A stretch of 64,000 bases of DNA from positions 25,195 to 89,194 of the forward strand of contig JABVXV010000261.1 in the NCBI GenBank assembly GCA_013365325.1, written 5' to 3'. Positions 27,473-38,234 of this stretch are shown piece by piece. The DNA is from Dipetalonema caudispina (lineage: Eukaryota; Nematoda; Chromadorea; Rhabditida; Onchocercidae). Under the pieces are notes generated by a model. That model saw nothing but the letters and a program-made list of their open reading frames with translations. It did not search any database and was not told the DNA's origin. The translations under genes and the position numbers were made by a program. Within the stretch, counting starts at the first letter, position 1. Each line of letters starts with the position of its first letter.

Positions 27473-29019
27473 CTATGTATACTTGCATTTAAAAGCGATA
27501 TCATAATATGACAGCCATTTGCGGCAATCTTGCATATTATATTTCAAAGCTAACTCCCAGTTAAATTTATTAACATTGATTTCCTCAATCCTCTTTTCCT
27601 GAAGTTTCTTTTCCTCCAATATTTTTTCGCTAACAAATTCCACAGGAAAACGAAATCGTTCGCAGAGATACATCAGATAAGCCCTTGCCTGAAACACAAT
27701 ATTAATCGATACAAAGTTGATTTGATAAGAGTACCTACAATTGTTGTCAAGTGAGAACGTGAACTACCAATTGGTAGCAATGAAATTTAAATACTAAGTC
27801 TCATTTTGTATTTCGCACAATCCACATCAACTGAAACTTCCCTTTTAATAAAAAATAAAACAGTGTCTCATAAAGTAGCGAGTCATTCATACATAGGGCT
27901 ACTATTCTCTGGAAAAAATAGCACAGTTCTAAAAAACAATTAACATTAACCTTCAGGCTATAACTGATAACTCAACTTTTACGTTTCTTTCTAATGTAAA
28001 GGGAGACATGGGCGAGAGCAAAGTAAAAAAGTTTGCTTTTCTAATACTCATTTAATGTATTAATGAATTCATTTAAAACATACTTCCAATTCCATAATGT
28101 GACCACCGACTTCCAGAATAATTCTCTTTGCTCGAACAGGTGTAACATAATGGTGTATATTCCCCTTACCACTACCTGTTTTTGCTCCAGTTGCCCTCTT
28201 CGTACGTGGAAGCCACGGCGCCGGGACTCTCCATACTGCGAATTGATTTTTTAAAAGATTTCTGTTCAAACGGTCCTACAAATAAATTTGAATAACTTCA
28301 ACAGATGTAGATTTCCAAACTTACATTTTTCCACATTGTTTTTGTTTAAATAACAGATGCTGGAAAAGTATCAAGCCAACAACAATTTGGACTTCTTTCC
28401 TTAAAGTAATTGATAAAGAAGTAACTGATCATCTTACGATGCAAATGATTGATAAAGTCAGCGCTCTGGCAAAAATGGTAAAAAATTGTGAGATCATACA
28501 CGAATAAAATTGAAATCATATGCGCTAATGAAGCCGCCAGCAACAGCAGCAAGACCATATTGCTTGTGGATTAGTTCAGTGTGTACTTCCTCAACACCAC
28601 GAATGCTGACGAGCTGCTTCGATGACTTGAATTTTTGTTCACCTAATACCGGGTCATAGGTCGGCTCCTCGGGCATTTCTGGCAATTTGTACTCTCCATT
28701 TGGTGGAAATACAACATCTGAAACGACAACATTTACTTTTTTTCAGTAGGCATCTCAATTTCAATCGAAAATTGACACTTCGATTGTCTGGTTAATTAGT
28801 GTAAAGAGTTTGCACTAAACCATTTACTCCTTATTTGAGCTGCCTGATATTATTATCACACTAGCCAGGCAAGAATCCAAATATTTCTTTACTCAACTTC
28901 AATTAATTAAACTTACTTTCAAATGTTACCGGCTCTGGTTTCGGTAGCCATTTTTTGTTGTTACGTAAAAAACGTATCGAATTTTGCCAAATTAATCTTT
29001 CAGCCCGTCGGAGTAACAT
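27473..29019 (-). CDS. MRPL16: Mitochondrial large-subunit ribosomal protein uL16m (MRPL16)
   Basis: A component of the mitochondrial 39S subunit, belonging to the L16/L10e family. Exons: 29019-28917, 28717-28500, 28275-28084, 27688-27473, giving 242 aa (human about 251). The N-terminus MLLRRAERLIWQNSIRFLR is Arg-rich without acidic residues apart from one Glu, consistent with a mitochondrial presequence. Diagnostic L16 stretches are FAVWRVPAPW, SGKGNIHHYVTPV (family GGGKGAIDHYVTPVK) and the C-terminal WLSYYDIAFKCKY. An open stretch in intron 2 (about 28441-28482) looks coding but breaks frame and the family alignment, so it is excluded. It is the first gene of the MRPL16-PGAP2-LYAR minus-strand cluster and is divergent from GRPEL1. 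Confidence 0.94.
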
Positions 29020-29953
29020 TTTCAATGGAATTTTACAACATTGTTACTTAATAATGCTGCATCTAAAATTTGTATCTTTCAATTACAACTTTAATACTCA
29101 AATGAATGCTATCGTTTATTATACGTGCCTAATTATCTAATTAATATATGCTACAATACAATTTGAGTCAAATACAAATTCATGGACTGTTTTCACATTT
29201 GTACATTGATATAAGATCGAATCGAAAACGGAAGAATTATAATTCCTCGTGAATTTCAAGAAAGACACCATATATTTACTTTACAAGCATTGTAAATGTC
29301 ACTAGATAAACGTAGATTCTAAGTGATGTACGTACACGTGAATCCTAATACGTAAACTGTCTGCGCAACGTTGTATTGACCCTTCGCAAAACGTCTTGTA
29401 TGTGACGCACAGCAGAAGAAATGTATGAATTGAGTGTTTAGAGAGAAAGAGAGAAGTAAAATATTGGGAAGAGAGAAAAAAAATAGAAAAGATTGAGAGG
29501 AGTACGGACATCAATGTGAGACCATACTATCTAATGCAGCTTAAATGACCAATGACATTTTATAATGGTAATAGGTTAGTTTAGTTCGAGTTCTCTTATC
29601 CTTTCTCCCCCGGGATATCTAAGGTATGAGGTATAGAGGAAGGGTATGTTATTATCAATCTTTCTTGTGAATTCTGCTCAGTTTGCTTGGCTTTTGTTAA
29701 TTCATCAAATTGATAATAATTGCAAATTTCATATAACAGAAGTGGAACATTCACATAGCTCGGTTATGATCAAACGTACGTGCCTTACGTTACTGAGTAC
29801 CATACGTGGAATCAGAATAGAAACGCGAACACTTGCACAATCCAACAAAAGGTTGTATCTTGAATTTGTTGATTTTTTGAAAATGTGTACGTTAGATTTT
29901 TTCAAATGATGAAATTTGCATTACTAGTGGGCAAATTATTCCGTCTATTCTAC
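29020..29953. other. Divergent intergenic region upstream of MRPL16
   Basis: It lies between minus-strand MRPL16 and the genes to its right and probably holds promoters. A 29.4-29.5 kb purine-rich stretch (GAGAGAAAGAGAGAAG) is present. No convincing exon was seen. The right end carries the first copy of a 38-bp direct repeat. Confidence 0.5.
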
Positions 29954-30000
29954 CTACACACGAAAGGTTGTATCTTGAATTTGTAGATTTTTTGAAAATG
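29848..30000. repeat. Direct repeat of about 38 bp, copies 115 bp apart
   Basis: AAAGGTTGTATCTTGAATTT...GATTTTTTGAAAATG occurs at 29848-29885 and again at 29963-30000, differing at one base (T/A) after TTTGT. The second copy runs straight into the 30-bp tandem array. Confidence 0.85.
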
Positions 30001-30280
30001 AGCTAAAGCCATCATCAGTTAATGAAAATGAGCTGAAATCATCATCAGCTAATGAAAATGAGCTGAAGCCATCATCAGCTAATGAAAATGAGCTGAAATC
30101 ATCATCAGCTAATGAAAAGTATTTACTTTCCATTCTGTTACTATCTTTTGATATAGTTTGATCTAAGAAATAAAGCAATAGTATATTGTGAAATGTAGAA
30201 ATCATAGTATACTCTTTACAGTACTCTGACTTACGAAAAAATTTCTTCCCTTTCATTCTTTTTTGAGGGATTTCTTTCAT
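29954..30280 (-). CDS. Possible two-exon gene for a decapeptide-repeat protein (about 84 aa)
   Basis: Exon A is 30280-30235 (MKEIPQKRMKGKKFF plus one base) and exon B is 30162-29954. The 72-nt intron has a strong donor (C before GTAAGT) and acceptor (TTTATTTCTTAG), and joining them keeps frame (C+AT = His). Exon B encodes four copies of the decapeptide FSLADDDFSS/FSLADDGFSS (the last FSLTDDGFSS), then FSKNLQIQDTTFRV and a stop. The intron and phase fit argue for a real gene. Against it, the repeat is also open on the other strand and no homologue is recognised. If real, it is an acidic/serine-rich protein preceded by a Lys-rich head, with no signal peptide. Confidence 0.35.
   Translation of the reverse strand: MKEIPQKRMKGKKFFRKSEYCKEYTMISTFHNILLLYFLDQTISKDSNRMESKYFSLADDDFSSFSLADDGFSSFSLADDDFSSFSLTDDGFSSFSKNLQIQDTTFRV
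29997..30116. repeat. Four tandem copies of a 30-bp unit
   Basis: Units start at 29997, 30027, 30057 and 30087, with the form AATGAGCTGAAATCATCATC + AGCTAATGAA. They differ at a few positions, with AAATCA alternating with AAGCCA between copies. The 30-bp period equals ten codons, and the array is open in one frame on each strand. Confidence 0.95.
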
Positions 30281-30732
30281 TTACATATTTACTTTGCATT
30301 ATCAGGAATATCAAAAAAATAGTATAATAAAGTTAAATTTCTTGTAATAATGATTTTTTCAGGTTGTTGTTTAGGGATAATTTCCCGTTTTCAACGACAT
30401 GCTTTTCATTTAGTGCAGCTGTGCAAAAAGAAGGAACGAATGAAGTGTCGAGTTTCTCCTTAAAACATGAAAATGCAAGACTAACAAGTATTCTTTACTG
30501 TTTAATTCAACTGCAGCTTTGTCATGCACTATTAATTAATGAATGTTGTTACTGAAGTTTTGAGATGGCAAGCGGTGATCGCTTCGACTAAAGATACATG
30601 AGATGAATATGATCATTTCTTGATCTGAAAGAAGCTTGTATTCTCATTCCTCAAAAAGGAGGTGTAAATAACTAACATATTCTTCTGCTGCTTGTATTAT
30701 TTTCAAAATAAAAACATTTGAAATGAGAAATT

Positions 30733-32066
30733 ATGATCGGTGAGAAGAACTGCAGTTTAGGTGCTGAATTTCTTACGAAAGTAAAGGAATCTATTGGTGT
30801 CTCAGAGACTGGAGAAGAGTTTGTGATACCTCGACCTGCATTTGATGCTCTCGCTACTGAATACGACATATTGTTGGAGGAAGTAGCTAGTTTCAAGGTA
30901 AATTTGTGAGATTGTTTATTGATAGCATCACTGGTTCCATAGCTTACAATAGAAGAGCTAAATTGGTCATCAAGTTAAGCAAAAGCATTTTCGCTTGCTC
31001 GATCTGCCGATCATATTCGTTTACTCTCGGAGTAATTACCATTTAGTGTCTAACTTGACCATATTTCTGAGATTGGATTACAATTGGTCAGGGATTATTT
31101 CAGCAGTTTCTTTTTGTTATTAGCCTCATACACTTTTTTATTTGACAGATAAAAAAAATATGGCGCACTCTGTTAAAATTGGCTCGCATATACCTTTGTT
31201 AAAGATAGGGGATAAAGTTTCTTCATTTTCTCTGAAAAATGTTGAGAATGTATAGGAGTTTTATTTTTTAAGGGTTACTTACTGAGATATAATGTAACAG
31301 AATTTTGAGGATAAATACACTCGAGCGTTAGCTGAAGTCGAAAATGTCCGTCGTCGTGGACATAAGCAAACAGAAGAAGCAAAAGTATTTGCTATCCAAG
31401 GATTCTGCAAAGACTTACTTGAAGTATGTTTTTTTTACCTTCATTTTTTTCATATTCAAGACGAAAGTTTGTCTTTGGACTAGAAAATCATATTTTTTTT
31501 TTCAGGTAGCAGATATTCTTGATCTCGCAGTGGGTGCAGTAAAGAAGGAAGAGTTGGATAATAATATTTCTTTAAAAAATTTATTCGAAGGACTAGAGAT
31601 GACGCGAACAGTGTTGCAGAAGACATTCGTTAAGCATGGATTAAAACAGATTTCTCCAGAGGGTGAAAAATTCGATCCAGCATTGCATGAAGCTGTTTTT
31701 CAGATACCGAAAGACAAAGTAAGTCATTTTTCATCCCAGAAAAATCCACCATATGATATTGAGGTTTTAGAAGATTGGTCCCACTTTCGGACTTTCCAGA
31801 TTCTAATCCAAGTTTAAGTTTTTTCTTCAAAAGGTTTGCAGAATTCTTGGTATTTTATACTGTCCATTGCCCTTTGCAGGTTTTGTGTTAAAAAAGTGTT
31901 TGACTCAGAAAGCTGTTTTCAAGTTATAGTCATGGGTTTGAAAATACTAATATACAATTTATTTTAGACAAAATTCGAGTCTGGATGTGTAGCACAAGTA
32001 GTAAAAACAGGTTACGCTTTGCAGAATCGACCTATTCGTGCAGCAAAAGTGGGTGTTGTACAGTAA
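30733..32066 (+). CDS. GRPEL1: Mitochondrial GrpE nucleotide-exchange factor
   Basis: GrpE releases ADP from mitochondrial Hsp70 during matrix protein import and folding. Exons: 30733-30897, 31301-31423, 31506-31718, 31968-32066, giving 199 aa from the ATG at 30733, all in phase 0. A coiled-coil-like N-terminal part leads to YTRALAEVENVRRRGHK and AIQGFCKDLLEVADIL, the family core. HGLKQISPEGEKFDPALHEA and the C-terminal RPIRAAKVGVVQ complete the beta domain. The ATG used gives no clear targeting sequence. A candidate presequence exon at 30350-30444 (MIFSGCCLGIISRFQRHAF...) joins in phase to an acceptor at 30755, dropping 23 nt from the first exon listed. Another upstream frame, after an acceptor at 30362, contains LLFRDNFPFSTTCFSF. 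The true N-terminus is therefore open. Confidence 0.93.
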
Positions 32067-32940
32067 TTGTGATTGGTAATGCTTTTTGTAATTCTTTCAC
32101 TTGTTACCACTGTATTTGCATCCGTTAAAGTGTTGAGCTTTATCGGAAGTATACCATAGAGAAAACAAGTGCTCCTCTTTTTATGGAAGTCCAATGAAAA
32201 AGGGTTGGCACTTTGTGGTATTTCCGTTCTTGTTATTACATTTTGGCCGTGATTTTTTTTGTGATTTGTTTCTATGCTGGCGTAAAAATATTTCATTTAT
32301 AATAGTATTGTTCATTTTCTGTTGAATTACTTAAATGCTTTACTTTGAGTATTGCAAAAATAGTAAATGATTTATTACACGAGAGATTTGAATTTTTGGC
32401 TTCCGCCATATGGGAATATTGTCAAGTAATACACGTGTATTATTATTTTTTTTAATATATAACTTTCAAGATTCAGATGAACATGCTTAAGTGGTTTTTT
32501 GAAATGACAGGTCTTTTGAATTCCTCTTCTATCTCTTTATCATCTATATGATTAAGATTTCATTACCCTTTTCTCTAGAGCAGGTCATGTTCAGATTTGG
32601 GTCTTAACATCGGTATAAAGACATATTGTCGTTGAGAGTAGAGGGACTGAGAATCGTTATGTATGGTAGATTCTGGAAATTATTTTTTGTCGTGCATCTA
32701 GCTGTTTATTTTACATAGATATGATCTATGTTTGTCCAATGTTTAAATATAGTTATAAGAGGAGTGGTGGGACTTTGTCAAAAGGTGACGTTGATATTGT
32801 CATAACGGGGGAAGTTGTGTCGCACGTTTAATTAGTAAAATTTATCTAGTTCATAAATAAACAGTTTGATTGCTTTATCATCAGTTTCTAGTTTATTGGT
32901 GTTTTCCTGTAACTTAGAAGTAGTTTTGTCTCTTACGAAA
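32067..32940. other. Intergenic between GRPEL1 and the PP6-like gene
   Basis: This is an 874-bp spacer with no exon-like signal. It should contain the GRPEL1 3' UTR and the promoter or 5' UTR of the phosphatase gene. Confidence 0.5.
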
Positions 32941-35493
32941 ATGAATCCATTCAAGAGAAAGAAGAATAGGTTTTCACGCAGTAGTAAGTTCCGGAGAGCA
33001 TGGAGAGGTGAACGCCGGAAGGTTTGTCAGTTCCATAGATTTTTTTCCTTACGGATAATTTTTATCATAAAATGGTTGTGCGTTAAGCCTTTCACAAATT
33101 TAGTAAAATAAAATGGAATTATAAAATTAATGAGAGAATTGATCTATGAACCTCAATCATATGTTCATAGATTCTTGTAAAATGTTCACATATGAGGACT
33201 GATTGATAAACTGTTGGAACTCCGAAACTATTAATTTCTTAGTCCAAGGATTGGGCATGTTAAATATATTTCACGAACTATTTTTTCTGATTTCGAGAAT
33301 ATCAAAATTTTCCTCAGGTGAACTTCCAGACTATGACCAAAGCAGGAGAGGAACAACAACAGGGAGTTGATGCAGGCGACGGTGCGCAATGTCAGTTACA
33401 TTATCGAGGATTAACCATTGATGCTGACAGATGGGTTGAAGAAAGTTCGAAGTGTCAGTATTTGCCAGAAGATGAGATGATTCTACTCTGTGATATGTAA
33501 AATTTCCGAATTTTTTCAATATTTTCAAAACTAAATTTAACAAATTTTAGTGTTGGAAATCTGAACTACTAGCTTAAGAAAAACATTGCGGTCTGAACCC
33601 TTGTTGGAAATGGCGGACCGTTACAAATCTTAGATTTGAGGTGACGGTATTCAATATACCGTTTAAGTATGACATATCGATTCATATTAAATGAATATCT
33701 TAATTTCATAATCCAATCGTCGATTACTTTCAGGTTGGTTACTCGTTTGTCACATGAATCGAATGTCGTTGAAATAACTTCACCAGTGACTGTTTGTGGT
33801 GATATACATGGACAATTTTATGACTTGTTGAAACTGTTTGAAACAGGTGGTCGTATACCATCCACAAGATATGTTTTCATGGGCGATTATGTTGATAGGT
33901 TTGCTTCAAGAACTTTTTTGCTGATTCAGAATTGATCATTTATTACTTTTAAATTTCAGACTTAAACTTTTTATTTTCTTTATTATTAAACAGCTGTTTA
34001 GTAGAATAAAAAAATTTGTTAGTTTTTCAGAGGATACTATAGCTTGGAAACTCTAACATATTTGTTCGCATTAATGCTCAGGTATCCAGAATCAATAACA
34101 CTTTTGCGAGGGAATCATGAATCTCGGCGTATTTCGGCTGTTTATGGATTTTATGATGAATGTATACAGAAATATGGGCATGCTATGGTTTGGCGCTGTT
34201 GTTGTAAGGTTAGAATTGCTATAAATCGAAATTTGATTGATGGCGCGAGTGATATAGCTATCATAAAGCAAAATTTCGTAATCTTCAAAATTTTTAGGTA
34301 TTTGACATGTTACCTGTTGGCGCTCTAATTGATGACCATATTTTGTGCATTCATGGGGGATTATCACCGGAGATCAAAACTCTTGAAAAGATGTTTACTT
34401 TGGACAGGTTTTAATATATTGTTTTAATATATATATATACCTACGAATCCTGTACTTCGGATTTCAAATTAATTTTCTCTCTAAAGGAAGTATAACATCA
34501 GTTATGTCAATTTTGACTCTAAGGTATCATTTTGATCAGAAGGTCGGGAAAAGTAACCAAAAGTGTTATGAACTCCCTGTTATATACTGAGTGTTTCAGA
34601 GCTGTTGAAATTCCAAGCAAAGGTGCTTTATGTGATTTAGTATGGTCTGATCCGGAGCCAACGGAAGAGGGTTGGGAACTAAGTCCAAGAGGTGCTGGAT
34701 GGGTTAGTTATTTCATTACTTTTCTTAACAATTATTGAATGTAATCTTCATTTTATTGAAATTTTAGTGAGGTTTATTGCATCAGCCTTTGATTATTCTA
34801 CAATGATTATTTGCAGCTTTTCGGTCAGGAAGTAACGAAACGTTTTATGCATACCAATGATCTTACCTTAATATGCCGATCTCATCAGTTAGTGTTGGAG
34901 GGTTTCAAATATATCTGGGATGACATGCTATGCACCGTGTGGTCTGGTAATATCTTCATTTTTTTCTCGTATTTTCCTAACACTTCTGTTTATGTTTCAC
35001 GTTTTAGCTGTTAATAACTTCAAACATGAAGTTCGTTTTTCATTTTGATATAGTTATTTGCTGCCGGAAATGTCATGTCGTGCATAGAAACTACTGATGA
35101 TTATTTCCAAATACATAGAAAAGTAGAGATAAAGGAACAAAAAAAAAAAAAAAAAATAGGCAGAAAATATAAGCAGATTCAGTTAGCGATTTCTTAGCGT
35201 TGGATTTAGCGGAATAACTCTAGATGCTTTCGATTTTTTAAAATCTTAAAAGATCAAAGGTTTAAAAGATCAAAGATCAAAGTTAGAATTCATTTGGATA
35301 TTAGTACTCTGACTGTATAATGGAGGATTTTACTATTACGTGCTTTTCAGCGCCAAATTATTGTTATCGTTGTGGGAATGAAGCAGCAATTCTCCAGATA
35401 AGTTCGAATGAACGTCAAGTAAAATATTTTGACGAAGCCAGTGATAATGAACGTGAAAAACCGGATCGTATTGTTGCGCCGTATTTTTTATAA
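32941..35493 (+). CDS. PPP6C: PP6-like Ser/Thr protein phosphatase catalytic subunit
   Basis: A metal-dependent phosphatase of the PP2A/PP4/PP6 group. Exons: 32941-33021, 33318-33496, 33734-33898, 34031-34208, 34298-34407, 34600-34702, 34817-34946, 35351-35493, giving 362 aa with all junctions in frame. The catalytic motifs are intact: GDIHG, GDYVDRG, RGNHES, HGGLSP and [12 protein letters not shown]. The usual RAHQ reads RSHQ. The C-terminus ends APYFL, retaining the terminal Leu that is carboxymethylated in this group. [24 protein letters not shown] and CDLVWSDPE resemble PP6 (pph-6) more than PP4. Unlike the compact family (about 305 aa), it has a roughly 58-residue N-terminal extension beginning [17 protein letters not shown], very basic, then an acidic Gln-rich linker. 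The ATG is the only plausible upstream start in frame. Confidence 0.9.
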
Positions 35494-38203
35494 GCATTTT
35501 ATTCAGAACATTTTTTTTAGAAAAATTATGTCATTTCAGGTGCCGCCTTTCTTGCGTTTTTTTATCACCTCTTATTCTATTATTTCATCATTTTACGTGA
35601 AGAACGTTAATGATATTATTATCATACTTTTTGCAAATAAGTCAAATTCATTTGGATATGTTTTTTAGCCTCTTTATTTTGTTTTTACTTTCTTATCAGA
35701 AGCAAAAAAAGACGTAAGTGCCTTAAAGTAGTATCTTTTCTAATTACGAGTTCACTGTAAGTTTAATCCTGTCATAAATTATATTCGATAGTAGGGAATA
35801 TGGCACTCGTCTCATATATTTCTTATGGAGGTTTAAAATTATTGAGCGATAAGCGCAAGCAACTATTTGATAGGCACAAAAAAAAAATTCTTGCGTGCGT
35901 GGTGGAAGGAGCAAGTTCAGAGCACAAAGGGACTGACCTGGATAGATAAACCTGCATGATTCTGTTCAGTTTGAAGTCGTATTTCAACAGCATTTGAATA
36001 TTGTATTGGTGCGAACGATATAAGCGATCTCTTTATTAACAAAATGGGAATGATCGGTTTTATTGTATGCCATTTTGTTTCTCACTTTCCAAAATACTTC
36101 TCGTTATCTTCTAGCTTTGTATCAAAGTATCCTTTAACTTCGTAACAACTGTCTCTTAAGACGACAATTTTTCTTTTTAACACTTTATGTAAATGATACA
36201 TTGACAATATTACTTGGAGAAATGTAAAAGTTACCGGTCTGTTGGTGACAAATGTATATAAAAGAATTTCATGAATCGTTGTTCGAAGTAGTTTAAACTT
36301 GCATTCTGATTTTTCTTTTTTATTTAAATATAAAATAAACATCGAGAGATTCATAGTTTCCAACTCAAATATTTTATTATTTTTTGCTAATAGCATACAT
36401 TGTTAAACTAACCAGTACAACAACAATAATTGCTAATATATACCTATTCCAAGTGATGTAGTCGCAAAAGCTGTGAGTAAAGCTAAAGCTGAAATTGAAG
36501 ATATTAAATACGATATTGACAATGTTGCTGATATACTAGATATTACGTATAACTTTACAGATATTAAACGATATTAGTGTGAAAAAATGAACCATTAATC
36601 TCTTTTAAAGTATAGTTAAATGCTTCTTTCAAATAAATTTTCATTGAGTTTTATTGTTAGTAAAATTGGTAATCGATTAGTTAATTTTTTTTTCAAGAAA
36701 CATACCTTAGTGAAATAATATTGTTACATAATTGCTGATTTAATTGCATAATTTATAAATCAAGATGATTTCATAAAAGATCATTTCAAAAGCTATAGTA
36801 GATCTTAAATGTTTTTTGGTTAAAAATATTGGCATAAAAATTGAAATTATTGCTTGAAATTTTCTAAATATATGACATCGATGATATTTTGCTTTTTTCT
36901 TTTTTTTTTTCTTTTTTTTTTCGAAACTTAATCTCAAAGATTTTTTCACTTTTAACATAGTTATATTGATAATTGTTTTTAAAAAATTGAGTGCACTATA
37001 TGAAATATGCAACAATTTGAGTATGTGAAAGTTCATTGAGAATTTCATCACAATTTGTAAAATTCATTGATCTTTTTTTTTTTTTTTTTTTCTCACTCCT
37101 TTAAATTCTCATCTTTCTAACAAATATTTAGGTCAAATATAGGCCTAATTTTTTTCCCTTTTTTTTTTTATTCTTTTTTAACTAATAAATGAACATTGAG
37201 TAATGATGAGTAATATTATTACAACTGAGAAAAATGAAATTTTTCGTTGGTGTGAAGTTCGGTAGTAATAAAAGACGATCGATTGTACTAGGGTGCTTGT
37301 TTGGTTTTTTTTTTTTTTTTTTTTCGATCCATTTTTGACTAAATTTTCCTAAATTTTTTAATTGACTTGTAACGTAATTAAAAATTAATCTATTAATCTA
37401 TATTCTTGTTATTATAACTTTACAATTGTTAATTAAATATATTATGAATCAAAGGTCATAATAACAACAAACGAAGAACAATTTTATTCTATCTTTTTTC
37501 ATTTAAGAATGAAAAGAAAAAGAAATTTTTTTTTTTTTTTTTTTTTGCAAATTAAGGAAGTAATACTTTATAGCGTTAACTGTTTACTCAATAAAAATTA
37601 TTCAAAGATATTGATAATTAAAGTTATTATTATAATATGTAAAAAATTATTTACGTACATGAGATAAAGTATTGTATGTTCACCGCTAACATTTCCGGTA
37701 TTTGTATTTTTAATTATCGATGAAATTGATTATTTGCTATCCGAAATAATATTCCATTCCTTATTCGAGATCATTAGTCTCAATTTAAGACATATATGTG
37801 TCACAAGTGATTTATATTTATGACAATGAACAAGAGCATTTATCGGGTAAGAGATGGGTCATGTCGAGAGTTGAAAAGACTTATTCTAAATCAGAAATCA
37901 GTAAGACCTGAACTTATCCTCATTGTTGTACGTATCATCCGATACTACTGTGATTTATTATTTTTTTTTTTTTTTTGCTGTTAAACTTATCCAATATTAG
38001 AAATGTCGTTTGCTTGCGATATTTATGTATATCATACAAATTTAATAAAACAATAAAAGCAAGTGCAGCAACTAATTATCCTGTATTTAAATTAATAAAT
38101 CGATCGGATTGTTTTATCGTTCTTGAATTTTTAGAAATTTCAATTTCAGGTAATTTAAATCTAATCTTTATGAATGAATGGCCAATTGCATGTGTTTTGC
38201 AAC

Positions 38204-38234
<31 letters not shown>

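Noticed and set aside
28441..28482. Coding-like SADFINHLHR stretch in MRPL16 intron 2
   Set aside because: Including it with its obvious GTAAGA donor breaks the frame of the next exon. Leaving it out gives an alignment to the L16 family with no insertion.
33496..33734. Calling the phosphatase PP4 or PP2A
   Set aside because: [15 protein letters not shown] and [11 protein letters not shown] resemble PP6. PP4 has EIFDYL and CDLLWSDPE, and PP2A ends in DYFL with a different linker.
36082..36396. 104-codon minus-strand open frame downstream of the phosphatase
   Set aside because: It has no family resemblance, no acceptor near the ATG and no neighbouring exon. It cannot be told from chance in AT-rich DNA.
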